Shown: positions 48,416 to 61,151, counted from the stretch's first letter. The stretch is 64,000 nucleotides of DNA from Isoetes taiwanensis (GCA_021234155.1 JAJEKV010000134.1:1060501-1124500); one strand, 5' to 3'. The notes: generated by a model from the letters alone, not told the origin. Made by a program: numbers and translations.

Positions 48416-49652
48416 CCAATACCCAATTCATAGTCTATGTGAATAAAAATGTGGATAGCTTGCTTGAATATTTGTGGTACTTTGCATCAGTTTGAACCAA
48501 TACCCCGTGGAATGGTATTGGTTGTGGCCATTTTGTAATTGGTCATGATTGGGATGTGATTACCTTGCATATTTCTTTGAATGAATACGAGTCTTATGAT
48601 CATGTTGATGTAAGCTTATTGGTCTCCCTTTCCAACTAAAGGTTGTATAGTACAAGTTATCTAGTCAACTCTGGATATTGCATTGCAAATAGAAATAGAG
48701 GTTTTTATAGTTCTACACAAGATATGTTGCTACTTCTTTGTTTCTCTCTTATTGATTTCTTGTTTGTTTGTTTGTTAGGGCCCAAAGGGCCCAAAAATTT
48801 TTTTTAATGTAAAAACCAATATATAACTACCATTGACATTAACAAACACAAACCATTGCATCTAACACATTTAAATTTAAATCCCCCTGAAACCCCCTTT
48901 TGTTTGGGTGCATATTCACACGGGGGGTTACTCCGGGCATCGAGAGCTGTCGGATGGGCATATTTGCCCTTTATTCTTCGATCTGGACCGTACATAGCGA
49001 TCCTCGTTTGTGGGGTATGCCTGTACAAGTTTTTGTATACGGTATATTGAGGTTTGCAAAATACTATAAGGTTTCGAGAAATGTACTGAATGGTGTTAAT
49101 TTTGTACATGTATTGTATCATTTTTGGGGCTCTCGCTGCCCTACGTAACCCCCCGTGTGAATATGCACCCAAACAAAAGGGGGTTTCAGGGGGATTTAAA
49201 TTTAAATGTGTTAGATGCAATGGTTTGTGTTTGTTAATGTCAATGGTAGTTATATATTGGTTTTTACATTAAAAATTGTTTTTGGGCCCTAACAAACAAA
49301 CAAACAAGAAATCAACAAGAGAGAAACAAAGAAATAGCAACATATCTTGTGTAGAACTATAAAAACCTCTATTTCTATTTGCAATGCAATATCCAGAGTT
49401 GACTAGATAACTTGTACTGTACAACCTTTAGTTGGAAAGGGAGACCAATAAGCTTACATCAACATGATCATAAGACTCGTATTCATTCAAAGAAATATGC
49501 AAGGTAATCACATCCCAATCATGACCAATTACAAAATGGCCACAATCAATACCATCCCACGGGGTATTGGTTCAAACTGATGCAAAGTACCACAAATATT
49601 CAAGCAAGCTATCCACATTTTTATTCATATAGACTATGAATTGGATATTGCA
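48416..49652. repeat. Large foldback element: about 500-bp inverted arms around a 200-bp loop
   Basis: The left arm from CAATACCCAATTCATAGTC (48416) through TAAGCTTATTGGTCTCCC (48613) and CAAACAAACAAACAAG-type sequence to GCATATTCACACGGGGGG is repeated in reverse order from 49141 to about 49652. The arms differ by few bases. The loop (about 48935-49140) matches the repeat at 1-388. The inner part, bounded by GGGCCC-TAAC, seems to be the mobile core; the outer 350 bases of each arm are also inverted copies. No transposase is present. Confidence 0.9.
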
Positions 49653-51992
49653 ACTTGAGGGTGAAGGCATCCACTATAACGAAGCCATCCATTATCACGA
49701 TAATCGAACTACAATGAAGGAATGTAGGAAAGCAAAACAACAAACTATGTAATCAATCACAAGTGCAACAACAAATCCCTTGGTACAAATGATGTTTGAT
49801 TTAAATGCACACACAATACATTTATGATTCATGGGCCAATGGGCCATCCTGATGTTTGTACAACAACTAGCCATGGATTCAGAAAATTGAGTCTGTATAT
49901 TACCTGATTGATTTTACTTAATCTCTTCACCTATTCAGTGTCAACCTTATATAGGACAAGCTATGAGCTGCATAAAGACTTAATATGATTTTTGCAGGAT
50001 AATCTTAGAGGTATTCACAGCCAAAACCAGGGGAGAGCCTCTCTCTATATTCCACAACCTTTTTAGAACAAGGCATGCATGAAGCTTAAGAATATGGAAA
50101 TTATGCTCACCAAACACCATAGACAACTAGAACAGTCTCAAGCTGATAAGCTGATGTGATATCTGAAATTTTTGCCTGCAATAAGTTTACTTTTCATCAA
50201 ACATTGAGTTGCTGGAATGTACTTGATAATTGGTCCCTAGTTCTTATCAGACAATTTGTCTATGCTACAAAAAACAAAGCAAAGAAGCAACTTACCGACT
50301 CGCCATTGGCGATGGCACTTCCATTTGTAGCCATAACAGTTCAAAAACACAGCCACGGAGCAATATAAAATGGCCCATGCTTACATTTTGCTTCTAACTC
50401 AACTTTTGCATACACAGATGCCCCGAGGAGAAGGGAGTACAACCAGTGCAACAGAGAAGATGCAGGCACCAAATTTTCTTTAGGAATCATCTCCCAGCAA
50501 TCAAACTCTGCTGACAGGAGAACTTTAAGCACACCTTTAACCAACACAAATCAGTTGGTTCTCGCCTTCAAAAAACTTTGTGAAGGCAAAGCTTTCTAGC
50601 ACAGTAACGCACCCTATCCATCAAAGAGATAGAGTACAGACCTGGGGTAAGTCTAGAGTCACGATTCTTATGGTCTCCAGCTTCATAGCAAATCCCCTGG
50701 GCTAAACGCCATTGCATACGACGCACCTTATTTGGCTAACAATCAATTGCATAGTAAAGGAGCTTTTCAGAGCAGTACCTGGTTAAAACAAATCCTGAGA
50801 AGGATAGAAATAGATGGATATGACTTACAATATTGATGCTTGCGAATTCATATCAGCAAACAAAAATGCCCTGAACCCTGGATCATCTATCTGCACAAAC
50901 CCTTTGTTTGATTTTGATGCGTTCTCTAACTAGATTATCCACATCGGTTCTGAATGCTCTGAACTAGATTCCGCTGCAGACAAAAACGCCCTGAATCCTG
51001 AATCATCTATCCGCCCACCTGCCCACCTGACGAATGTCTGCCTGCAGATGTCCTGCATCTTCCGGATCTGGAGCATAAGATTTGGTCATGGCGGCCAACA
51101 TTGCTACAAAATCCCTCCTCCAGAGAGCAAGAACATAGAAGTTTCTTCTCCGGAAGCAAATCTGGCTGGCAACCGTAAAGCAAGCCCTTTCCTCAAAGAA
51201 CCCTAAAATAAGGGACCTCGATGCTTGCATGTCTGTTTTTGGAACTTAAAAATAATTGTTTTTTCAAGGAAAAATCAGCCCCTAAAATAAAAAGAGGGCT
51301 TTTGTTGTGAGCCCTTGGATGTTGGACCATTGAAAAAAAAAAAGCTAAATCAACGACTAAGAAATGGTGCACTCTAGATGTACGCATTAGTACATCCATT
51401 CGAATACGCCATGAAATCTTAGGAAAACCTTTGTGAAAAGCGTACAAAAACACAAAGAAAACCCCCTGTTATTATGCTACATATTAGGACTAAAACAAGG
51501 CCTCAACTCTTGCGGTATCCTCAGGGACTTAGTCCAGATCAATCACTTCTTTTTACGCCTCACAGAAGTACTCGATTTTTTGGGTACAATGGGGCTCTGC
51601 ATCAGGGCCAAAACTGCAGACCTGCTACTCTGTTCTTGAGACTCTCCAAGGATTCAACTTATGAGTCTTTTGCCGCAATTTTTTTCTTACTCCGTCTTCT
51701 GTGTTGGGCCACAGAATGGATCCTACCCTCTACTCTTTTCCATCGCCGCCATAGCTGCCCTTCTTCCTTCCAGACCTCCGATTTCCTGACAAAATAGGAG
51801 GACCAAGCACCAGTTAGCGGGTTTACAAAGTGGCTGCAGTCCAGTAAATTCCAGTCAAAATTGTTTTATTAAGATTTGAGAACCACAATGCATGCTATGC
51901 AGCAAATCATCATTACACCTCCACTCGTGCATGCTCATAACCAATAAGTAATCTCACATTCTGTCAACCTTTTATGCCAACCTTTTATAATA
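49653..51992. other. Non-coding or unassigned DNA
   Basis: No gene is assignable. On the minus strand near 50290-50330 an ATG frame MATNGSAIANGES is followed by GTAAGT, a perfect plant donor site, so a first exon of an unknown gene is possible. Hydrophobic or mixed minus-strand frames at 50341-50547 and 51003-51230 have no domains. Confidence 0.3.
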
Positions 51993-52885
51993 GATGTTGA
52001 CACAGATGATGAACCGGATGAGGTGCATGAGACCATAGAAGTCAATAGTGCACCGCACACACCGGAGACAGAGCATGAGGGGATGCATGAAGCTTCAGAA
52101 GCCGATAGTGAGCCAGTTGAAGTGCAAGACGATGTACGTCAGAGAATGCAAGAAGACCTTGAAAGTGGAGCAAGGGGGAGATATGCACGTCGCAATGCGA
52201 TAGAGCGTCTTAAAGCCGAACTTCCCTTTGATACAGAACTTTATGGTAAAACAAAAAGAGTTCCAAAGCCAAAGATAATATCTTGCGTAGTGGAGCCCAG
52301 GACAGTGGAACAAGCCATGATGGGACCAGATTCTCTAAAATGGAAGGAGGCTATGGAAAACGAGTTGAAGTCCTTTAAAGAAACAGGAACGTACGAGCTA
52401 GTACCACGTCCTAAGTGCAAGAATGTGGTAGGGAGTAAATGGCTATTTAAAATAAAGAGGAATGCTGATGGTTCAATAGAAAGATATAAAGCTCGTCTAG
52501 TGGCAAAAGGGTATACTTAGGAAGCAGGAATAGACTATACAGATACATTCTCACCTATAGTCAAGGTGACTAGTCTGAGAACCTTGATAGCATTAGCAGT
52601 TCAAAATGATATGGAAATAGAGCACATGGATGTGAAGACAGCGTTCTTGAATGGAGATTTAGAAGAGGAAATTTATATGGAGCAGCCTGAAGGATATGAG
52701 CAAGGAAAGAATATGGTCTGTAGGTTGAGAAAAGCAGTTTATGGCCTAAGACAAGCATCTAGACAATGGTACGTATGCATGAATAACTTTTTACTTTCCA
52801 TTGGGTTTAGAAAATTGAAGATGGAAGGCAATTTATACATGTGGAAAGAAGGAGACAAGTGCTTAATCATGGCACTTGGCATACA
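51993..52885 (+). pseudogene. Ty1/copia reverse transcriptase fragment
   Basis: The frame shows an acidic integrase-RT linker (VDTDDEPDEVHE), then WKEAMENELKSFKETGTYEL, VGSKWLFKIKRNADGSIERY, KARLVAKGYT, an in-frame TAG at 52518-52520 where relatives have Gln, GIDYTDTFSPIVKVTSLRTL, HMDVKTAFLNGDLEEEIYME and KAVYGLRQASRQWY. This is the N-terminal half of a copia RT. It ends abruptly near 52885, before the YVDD box, at the junction with minus-strand LINE F. No LTRs are seen. Confidence 0.93.
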
Positions 52886-53636
52886 TTGCTTTGAGACCAC
52901 CATTTACATTTTGCTTCACTGCTTGGTTCCAATTTGGACTCTTATCCATTAATATCCCAAGGTACTTGTAGCTATCGTACTTTCTATAAATTCATCTTGA
53001 TAATAGAACTTTAAATGATCAGTCTTGTTTGCCCCAAACACAATTACTTTGGACTTACCTATATTAACTTGCATTCCTTTTGCATCATAAAATAATGAAA
53101 GCGTATTCAAATGCCTTTGCAACCTCTATATACCACATCATCAGCAATACCACATCATCAGCATATAAAAGTAGCATAAGAACATACCCATTTATAGGCG
53201 TTCCATCTCCACTATGGTCCCGCATCCAGCATTCAAGTTGGTCTATAAAAAGACCAAAATAAAATAGGCGATAGAGGATACCCCTCTTTTACTCCCACAT
53301 TGCTCTCCACAAAATCATTATATTTTTTTACATATAGACAAAACAGTTGAACCAATACCTTTTGATATAGCTTTCCCGCCGCTTGTCTATATTCAACAAG
53401 ATTGCTCAAATCATTCATTCTTTCCCATATATTTTTTCTGTTCACTATATCAAAAGCCTAGCATATAGGGGCTTCTTTTTGCTTATCCCACTGCTCTAGC
53501 ATCATTATCCTCAGCCCACATACTAATTTTTGAAGCTATAATGACTGCAAAAAGTTTAGCATATAAACTACTAACTATGATCATTCGATAATTAGCTGGA
53601 TCCAATTCATCGCTTGCTTTGTGGAGAGGAACTTCT

Positions 53637-53640
<4 letters not shown>
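52886..53640 (-). mobile_element. LINE F, minus strand, truncated at both ends
   Basis: An RT fragment of the LINE A subfamily that begins (in its own orientation) directly after a (TC)n tract and ends at the copia fragment. It carries REVPLHKASDELDPANYRMI, KNIWERMNDL, YQKVLVQLF, NVGVKEGYPLSPILF (Gln and Cys of QGC changed) and LLYADDVV, all out of one frame. Confidence 0.88.
53130..53163 (-). repeat. 17-bp tandem duplication across the YADD codons of LINE F
   Basis: On the minus strand TGCTGATGATGTGGTAT occurs twice in a row. The first copy encodes the ADDVV of the catalytic motif; the second shifts the frame. Confidence 0.85.

Positions 53641-53705
<65 letters not shown>
53641..53705. repeat. 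(GA)n tract, i.e. (TC)n on the minus strand, between LINE G and LINE F
   Basis: About 65 bases. On the minus strand it is the tail of LINE G and the 5' boundary of LINE F, the same arrangement as in the plus-strand arrays. Confidence 0.95.
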
Positions 53706-53710
<5 letters not shown>

Positions 53711-53733
53711 GAAATGAAAAATGTATATAATAC

Positions 53734-53760
53734 GTCTGCAGACCACCAGGTCTATGAGAC
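53734..53760 (-). ncRNA. 3' stem-loop of LINE G RNA
   Basis: On the minus strand: outer stem GTCT/AGAC, inner stem AGACC/GGTCT with loop TGGT. It has the same inner stem as LINE A. Confidence 0.6.
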
Positions 53761-53937
53761 ATTCAAAACCATAGATTCAACATTATAAAAAATATCTTCT
53801 AATGCATCTTCAGAAAGAAATGCATCAGAGCTCTCCCCCTCATCTTCCTCTTTCTCATTGCCATCAATAACCTTTAGCACATTTTCCCTTTGTCCCATCA
53901 TTATAACCAAAGAGGATAAATCCAATATAAAATCCAT
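53752..53937 (-). pseudogene. LINE G ORF2, C-terminal tail
   Basis: The minus-strand frame reads GQRENVLKVIDGNEKEEDEG and ends in an acidic, serine-rich tail, parallel to the RENCLKRLNSLLEEDD...DEDTETHLL tail of LINE D ORF2. Only about 60 residues remain. Confidence 0.55.
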
Positions 53938-53990
53938 GCAAATAAAGCTATAAAAGATGTGCGATCAGATATGATAATGATAAGATAAAA

Positions 53991-55680
53991 ATAGATTTTT
54001 ACATCCACGGGCTAAAGCCTAAAACTGTAAAAAACAACAAAAAGACATACAATGTAAACTAAATTTGGCCAAATAAAACGTATTTGTAACAAAAGTGCGA
54101 TGCAACGCATTTAGAAAGCAATATGAAAATGTTAAATAAAAGAGAAATGATAGTTTTGAATGAGATGTCATAAGGCAAATCGATAACATGCCGATACCTA
54201 CGAATTGATGCCCCAATATAAATAGCACTTACCCGAATGGGAATGAGGTTGAGGTAGAGGTGGTAGCCATGGGAGCGCAAAGTCAGGAGGAATGTCAAGA
54301 AGAAAAGTGAGATTGAAGGCAAATCAGATTCCCTAATAAGGAGGTTCACAAGATGCGAGGAATGCGTGTGAACCAGAATGGGGGAGCGAAGGTGGAGACC
54401 AAGAGTAGGCAAGGTGGGTCAAGTCAGCAGAATAGAAGCGGGCGGTGATGCAGCTGACGGCTTGGAAAAATAGAAAGCAGTTCCTGAAAGTGGAGTTCGC
54501 TCGCAAGATCCAAGTGAGGCCCCTGATAATACGCTAAGAGGGTAGAGTAAGCAACTGTCAAATACGAAGCTCACTAATTCATACAAAAAATATGAACATT
54601 ATATAGTTAAAGCAAGTACCTAAGCTCAAATGATGCATTTAAGCTCAAATGATGCATTTAAACTCAAATGATGTAAGATGAATATACGCACCAAACTCCC
54701 CGAGACAATTAGAATCAGGCAGGACTAGCACAATGCACAAAATTAGAATGTGCTCAATATAATACCTCGTGCACAATAACTCAGTATATTCCACATCCAG
54801 ATAAAGATAAGCATAAAAAAAATGATCCAATAGAAACCCATGTCACAAATGGCAATGGAGTGCCAAACGCAATATTTGGTATATCCAGATAAAGCTAAAC
54901 AGCAAATATGGTGCACTAGCCAGCATTTGTTGGAAACTCTCTAACATTTTTCCATTTTTGTGGGTAGTTCGCAGATGTGCGGCTATTCACTATTCAACAT
55001 AGTAGAAAATCTGTTGAGATGAATGAGAACCTGACCTTGAAGAGTTTTTGCCATATTTTTGTGAACCCATTAGAATCCATAGTCAATTTATTGAATGAGA
55101 ATATTTAGATACAAATCTCAAGATGAGATGCATCTTGAGCAAAGGAATCCATTATGGGCATAGCTATGCTACGCCCTACCACAAGAGAGTATTAATAAGA
55201 GACAACTAAAAAAGTACCCAACACTAGGTGCTGGTACTTGTATAATGTCTCAATAACTAATAAGTCTAAATGGTATGCATTCATTTTGACCTCTAATAGT
55301 GTTATATTTATCTTAAGCTTTAACGCTAACATGCCTTTGACTTTATTTTGAATCTTTAAATTAGTTTTGATAAAAAGAAACAAGAAAACAACACCCATTC
55401 CAGAAGTACCTAGTGTAAATACTTCGGCAAGTTCAACAAGTGGACGCATGTTGCATGTTTATGGCCTTACTAGAATAATTAATATTGCATTAATAAAAAG
55501 TAATGAATGATTTCGACCACATATGCGTCCAATTCGCCATTGCGTAGAAAAGCGATCTCTTATAGCTCTTGGACGAAGCATTTATCAAGAAAACTAAATA
55601 GTCAGGGGCTTCTTAGTGATGTGAGAGATGATACCATTGAGGGCTCATTACAATCTTTTGCGTTACACTTATTCGCACTT
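53991..55680. other. AT-rich DNA without recognisable genes
   Basis: Contains a triple 19-bp tandem repeat (AAGCTCAAATGATGCATTT) at 54622-54678. Open frames on both strands show no domains. Confidence 0.45.
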
Positions 55681-56112
55681 GGCGTAGGATAATCTTACCC
55701 TGGATTGGGGGATCCCGGAGGTGTGATCCCGGAGGACGACATCCCCAGAGGGCATGTGATCCCGGAGGGCGGGATCCCCTTACTGCGCAGTAACTGCGAA
55801 AAAAAAAGCCCCTTATAGCGAAAATCAGCCAAGTTTTCTTATGCTTTTTTCTTGGCCGATCCTCCACGGAATCGGCTGGGGTTTGTGCAAGGTTGGTCGG
55901 AATGGGCTTGAGAAGAGCTGTAGTTTGATGCCAAGGAGGAAGAGAGGGCAGCGCCGCTGCTATCAGCAAGCAAAAATCCGGCCAAAAAATGGCCCTAAAC
56001 TGCGCAGTTAACAGTGGGATCCTGTCCTCCGGGATCACACGTCCTCCGGGATCCCGTCCTCCGGGATCACACCTCCGGGATCCCCCAATCCAGGGTAAGA
56101 CTATCCCGAGCC
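55681..56112. mobile_element. 432-bp non-autonomous TIR element (MITE-like)
   Basis: The left end GGCGTAGGATAATCTTACCC and the right end, reversed GGCTCGGGATAGTCTTACCC, form terminal inverted repeats. They continue through TGGATTGGGGGATCCCGGAG and imperfectly to the TGCGCAGT motifs, about 105 bases in total. A candidate 5-bp duplication CACTT flanks it (55676-55680 and 56113-56117). GATCCCGGAGG is repeated several times in each arm. There is no transposase. The superfamily is not clear. Confidence 0.8.
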
Positions 56113-56117
56113 CACTT

Positions 56118-57649
56118 ATTCATTATGAGTTGCTTCAATTATGTTCTATATCGGCTGCACCTAACCAAGACAAGATTGAGATTTACATGACATCTAATAT
56201 AGCTTATAGGATCCATTTTTTTGAGCTTGACTACATCTTACATGATTGGTAGTTGCTTAGAAAAAAGAACGTTAAGTTCATTGCAACAATATTGTAGAAT
56301 CTGGTGAACCTAGGGTCCTAGCATCAATTTATTTGCTCCATAAAATCTCCCCTTGTGCAATAAGATGAATAACACTAAAGTAATCGAGGGTAGGACACAA
56401 TAGCAATATGTCCAACCTATAGAAAAAATGGCTCTAAAAGTGATGCTTAATAATGGTCCAATCAAATCGATGCATACGTGCAAGTCACCTAGAAACGCTC
56501 CCACCACATGCACAATTTGAGGTTTGGGAATAATGCAAATGGATAAAAACAAATTCCTCTTTCCATGGCAACATTCATAAGACATTTAGAGAAAACCAAG
56601 AAACTGACATCTTGTTGAGATAAATAAGACCCAATTGTTTAAGGCGACTACGTCCCATATTTGAAATTGGCTAAGATTTCTTACTAGTTTCAAAGACTGA
56701 TTCATTAAGCTCTCTTAGTTCTAGATCAGGATCCATTGTCAATGGCATTGAATATATGTTATTTAATATAATATACATGTGTTATACTATTATATTAGTT
56801 AGGTGTGAAGTTGGCATAGAAGTTGCAATCATAAACTTTGTGGGGAGGCCCTTGATAACAACGCTTCAGGGCTTTTATAAACACGAAGCTTGTGGGTGGG
56901 GCGATAGATGGCATAGTTTGTGGTAGCATGTTGGCGTTCCGAGGAAATGATCGAAAAGGAAGCATGTAAGAGAGGATAGAAGAAGTTTACAGAATTGATG
57001 AAAGTGCATCAGCATCAACATGGAAGGCAGAGAAAGAGGCAGGGGCATTCAAAGTGCAGGACACGCCATTGACAAAAACTCATCCCCACTGATGGCAAAT
57101 AACAGAGTGCCAGAGTGGTAGGCAAGGGAAAAGCTGGGCATTAGCTTGAGGGCCAGAGAGATGAGAGTTTTTAGGAAAGGTCCAAGGGATAGAGATGGGA
57201 ACTAAGAGTTTTTTTAGGAAAGGCTCATGTGGCCAATCCAAGCCAAAGCAAAAAACAAAAGAAGTAAAATAGAATTGAATTGAATGGTTTCTATCGTCCC
57301 ATATGACTAATAATGTATGAAGAAGCCAAAAAAAAAAGTGAAATAAAAAATTTCAAGAAATGGGGAGAAAAATAGATAGATAATGCATTTAGTCCAATCT
57401 AAGTTTATAACTTTTTATTTTTATGATACAAATATATGTTTTATTTGCTACGTGGCAATATCCTATAGGATATACTACGAAAATATGTAGGTAAGGTAAG
57501 AAGAAACCCATGAACCGATGGGACCCAAAGAAAATGGACGTTGGCGTCGCCGCTTGATCGCCGCCGAGATAGACGCGGTGCAGGCGGCGGCGCCGCGGCG
57601 GCGGACAGCTAGGAAACAAGAAAACTAAAACAAACAAGGCAAGAAATGG
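56118..57649. other. Intergenic DNA upstream of the GT47 gene
   Basis: No gene. A GC-rich patch with CGGCGG/GCCGCC repeats lies at 57540-57610. Confidence 0.45.
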
Positions 57650-59192
57650 GAGCTCGTGTAGCTCTGTTCCGTTCTTTCTTCTGTCTTCTTAGCTCCGGCG
57701 AAGAAGAAGAAGAAGAAGAAGACGAAGAAGTACTTAGCAGATTAACAGTTCCATTACACGAAAATAAGGATTAGGGTTCATCACCGACTTCCAACAATCG
57801 GCGTACCGTCTATCGATCTTGCCCCTGTTTCTGCCTCCAGTTTGAATAATCTGCCCCTCTGCAGTTTTCTCTTGTCCTCTTCTCTGTTCCGCACCAAGCT
57901 TTTGTTCTGTTTCCTTGGATTTTGCAGTCTTTGTACAAATCCGGCAGAGAGCTGTTTGGATGCTTTTGGAATCCGATGCGTTGGGGCCTTGTTTTTGATT
58001 GTTTGATTGTTCGAAAGAGTTTAGACGCACCCGTGTCTATGTCAGAACTGTGCATTTCTTTTCTTCGCTCTTCACAGGCTGTCACTGATATCTGCCACTG
58101 AGCTCTGGACAAAACACGGGCGCCGGACTTCTTCCTTGTTATATAGTTTTCTTTCCTCAGCTGCAGATTTGTGCTATTCGTTTTCGGTATTCTTTTAAAC
58201 GTTTCTGTTCTTACTTCATTCTCCACTCTGCTAATATCATAGAAAAGGGTAATAGTTTAAATCCTTCTCGCAAAAGCTTCAGAATCTGCAAAAGCAATTA
58301 GATCTTGTCTTGTATAGGAAACCGCCTTATGTAAGCTGTTTCTTCATCCACCAAGAATATCCGTTCGCATTCCGATACAAAGAAAATATATTCCGGTTCT
58401 ACCTAACACAGTATAATCTTCATCATTTTCTACTTGCAATCCTCAAGGTTGCTGAGTCCGTTACCAAAAAGACTCGAAACAAATACAACATGAACTTCGG
58501 CATTTAGTTCTGCATTTAGAGCTCTATTTCCAACTCCAGGGCAGCAATTTTGCTTTCGGAAGCATGGCTATGGTGCCGCTTTTCCTCTCCATAGACTCAT
58601 CGCGGAATCCTAATGGTTCTGAAGACAGAGCAGACGTTCGACTTCCACCTTCCCGGTGAATTGATGCAGAAACAACAGAGGTAATTAATCATTCCTTAGC
58701 ATTATATCCACGAATGGTTTGATCCTTAGCTGTCCAAGTAGCTGTCATTCTGTCTGTTGAATCCGGATTATTCTCCTGTTTTCGGCACAGACGACCGTTA
58801 CCGAGACTTGTTTCTGATTATTTTCTCGCATTAGCTCAGACGAATCTAGATTATGAGCCCGATTCTTCTCTTTCTCCCAAAGACTGTTATACCTGGACTT
58901 CCCAGGCATTCTTACGGAATTTTGGAATAATCCTTGGCTTAGTTTAGGAACAGTGGCATCAGAATTCTGAACTCCCACGCTTTTTACTAATCCGTCTTCT
59001 GCCATCAGTTTAGAAGGAGCCCTTTACTTAGCACGAGATTTGGGCAGTAAAATTATTCTTGTTTGATCTATCCGTTAGTTATAGAGATTGATATATCTTA
59101 TTTTGTGTTGATGATAGCCAGGAACGAGAATCGATGTGCCCAACAGAAGCAGACGGAGGACAATTGATTTGTAAAGTCTTCAGATTTCCCAC
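57650..59192 (+). promoter_or_regulatory. Probable promoter and intron-containing 5' leader of the GT47 gene
   Basis: A GAAGAA repeat at 57700-57729 and pyrimidine-rich DNA resemble a plant 5' leader. A plausible leader intron runs from a GTAATTA donor near 58681 to a TAGCCAG acceptor near 59130. Neither the transcription start nor the intron is proved. Confidence 0.35.
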
Positions 59193-61084
59193 ATGAAGGG
59201 TAAAAACAGAGCATCAGTTGCTCAAGAAACGTACGGTGGCAAAAATGGGAGGCATGGAAAGGGGGCCACTTCTTACAGGCTCTGCGTTAGATGGGCAAGG
59301 GTTATATTCGTGGTTTCGTTATTCGCATTCTTCCTTAGTGCAGCACCAGGATTCATATGGCTATTTGCTCCAGACCAGGAACTAGATCATTTATCCACTG
59401 GCTCAACTATTGCTGGCCCTCTAAATTACCTTCATGATGCCCAGTATGAACCATCATTCTCTCGAGCAATAGTCGAAGTAAAGCCCGAGCTTCCTAAGTA
59501 TGGCAGAAAAGTTCACACTAAGAGTTCCCAGGCACATAACAGAAGGCCAAGAATGATAACTAATGTTCTCAAGGCTGTGAAAAAAGGAGGAAGGGTCTTC
59601 TCAAGAATGCCCCCTGTTCTTTCTGAGCCTGCAGGTATGATTATGACAATAATTCATGGTAATATAGGATTTCATGTAATAATAGATGATTTCTAACATT
59701 ATCATGGAACTTGGCAGGTTTTTCAAACTCGTTACAACTGGTGACTGATAGGTCAATTACCTCAGATATGTTTGCATCATCTTGGGATATCAAAATATTT
59801 GTATATGACTTGCCAGCGAAATATAACAGTGAGTGGCTTGTGAATCCGAGATGCAGCAGTCATCTTTTTGCAGCTGAAGTTGCTATACATCAGAATTTGC
59901 TAATGAGTCCGGCTAGAACACTTGATCCGAACGAGGCAGACTATTTCTTCTTACCTGTCTATATTTCCTGCAATTTTAGTACAAGAAGTGGATTTCCTTA
60001 CCTGGGTCGTGCACCTATCATGCTTCAAGAGGCCGTGTCACTTGTGTCAAAGGACATGCCCTTTTGGAACAGAAGTGCAGGCAGAGACCACATAATTGTA
60101 GTAACTCATGATTACGGAGCTTGTTTCCATGCCATGGTAATATTTTGTTTAAAAGAAATGTTTGGCTTTGAATCATCCAATTTTATACGAATGGGGAATT
60201 TTATATTTGATGTGGCATTTGACTTTTCAGGAACCCTTAGCCGTAGCTGCTGGAATCCCTAATTTTCTGAGAGATTCAATTATATTACAAACATTTGGAC
60301 AGAAGGGTAATCATCCATGTCAGGCAGTGAAGCATATACAGATACCTCCATACATACCCCCAATAGACCACTTGCCTGATCCAGAGCAACAAACAAGGAA
60401 CATCTTTGCATTCTTTAGGGGGAAGATTGAACTACATCCAAAGAATGTGAGCGGTTATGTGTATAGCAGGTTTGCCCCTGACCTAATCAATAACTGCATC
60501 TTTCTTTTTTAAATTTTTTTTCTGATTGTATGTTGTTGGTATGTTGTTTTGGAGTTTGGAAGGAGTAATTGATGAGGCAGAATTTTGGGTTTTGCAGGGG
60601 AGTTAGAACGGTTTTATGGCGCAAGTTTTCTCATGATAGAAGATTTTACATTAAAAGGAATAGATCAGAGCATTATCGACTAGAAATTCTTCGATCTGTG
60701 TTTTGTCTGTGTCCTTTGGGATGGGCTCCCTGGAGTCCGCGCATTGTGGAATCTGTAGCGCTAGGCTGTGTGCCCGTGATCATTGCCGACAACATTAGGC
60801 TTCCTTTCTCAAATGTCATAGACTGGGATAAGATATCATTAACCATTCCCGAGAAAGATGCTCCCAAGCTGGGCAAGATTCTGAAAGAAGTGTCGCGTTC
60901 AAACCTGACCGCAATCCAGAGACATCTTTGGCGAAAAGAGACTCGTGAAGCACTGCTCTATCATTCTCGTATGCTCAAAGGAGATGCAATGTGGCAAATC
61001 CTTCACCTTCTTTCTCGGAAAAAGTTAAGACCCTCTAAAAGCACCAGCAGCCTTCAACGGTATAATGGGATCCATGATTATTGA
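59193..61084 (+). CDS. GT47 glycosyltransferase of the FRA8/IRX7/F8H type (xylan biosynthesis), four exons
   Basis: Exons 59193-59634, 59718-60136, 60231-60469 and 60598-61084 join with GT...AG borders and preserved phase to 528 codons. The N-terminus is basic, then RVIFVVSLFAFFLSAAPGFI forms one signal-anchor, so it should be a type II Golgi membrane protein. The exostosin domain has IKIFVYDLPAKYNSEWL, NEADYFFLPVYISCNFST, HDYGACFHAMEPLAVA, IILQTFGQKGNHPCQ, IFAFFRGKIELHPKNVSG, CLCPLGWAPWSPRIVESVAL and GCVPVIIADNIRLPFS. These blocks match Arabidopsis FRA8/IRX7 and F8H, needed for the reducing-end tetrasaccharide of glucuronoxylan. It is longer than FRA8 (448 aa) because of an extended stem between membrane anchor and domain. 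No frameshifts. It is the only clearly intact host gene here. Confidence 0.93.
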
Positions 61085-61145
61085 ACCTGTAGGCATACCA
61101 TTTTTTTAATCTTTGATGACACAATAGTTTCGGTCGTCCCCATTA

Positions 61146-61151
61146 AATAAA
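61146..61151 (+). terminator. Polyadenylation signal AATAAA of the GT47 gene
   Basis: AATAAA lies 62 bases after the stop codon. It is a plausible poly(A) signal by position and sequence. Confidence 0.5.

Larger units (their letters stand above)
53706..53990 (-). mobile_element. LINE G, minus strand, 3' end only
   Basis: On the minus strand, the end of an ORF2, a stem-loop, CATTTTTCATTTCATTTCC and a TC tail, as in LINE A. The upstream part is lost near 53990, where another TTTTTATCTTATCATTATC-like tail of an unknown element begins. Confidence 0.75.

Noticed and set aside
57540-57610. CGG-rich patch as a CpG-island promoter
   Set aside because: It lies before the probable leader of the GT47 gene, but plants lack vertebrate-type CpG-island promoters and no TATA or start context ties it to a transcript.
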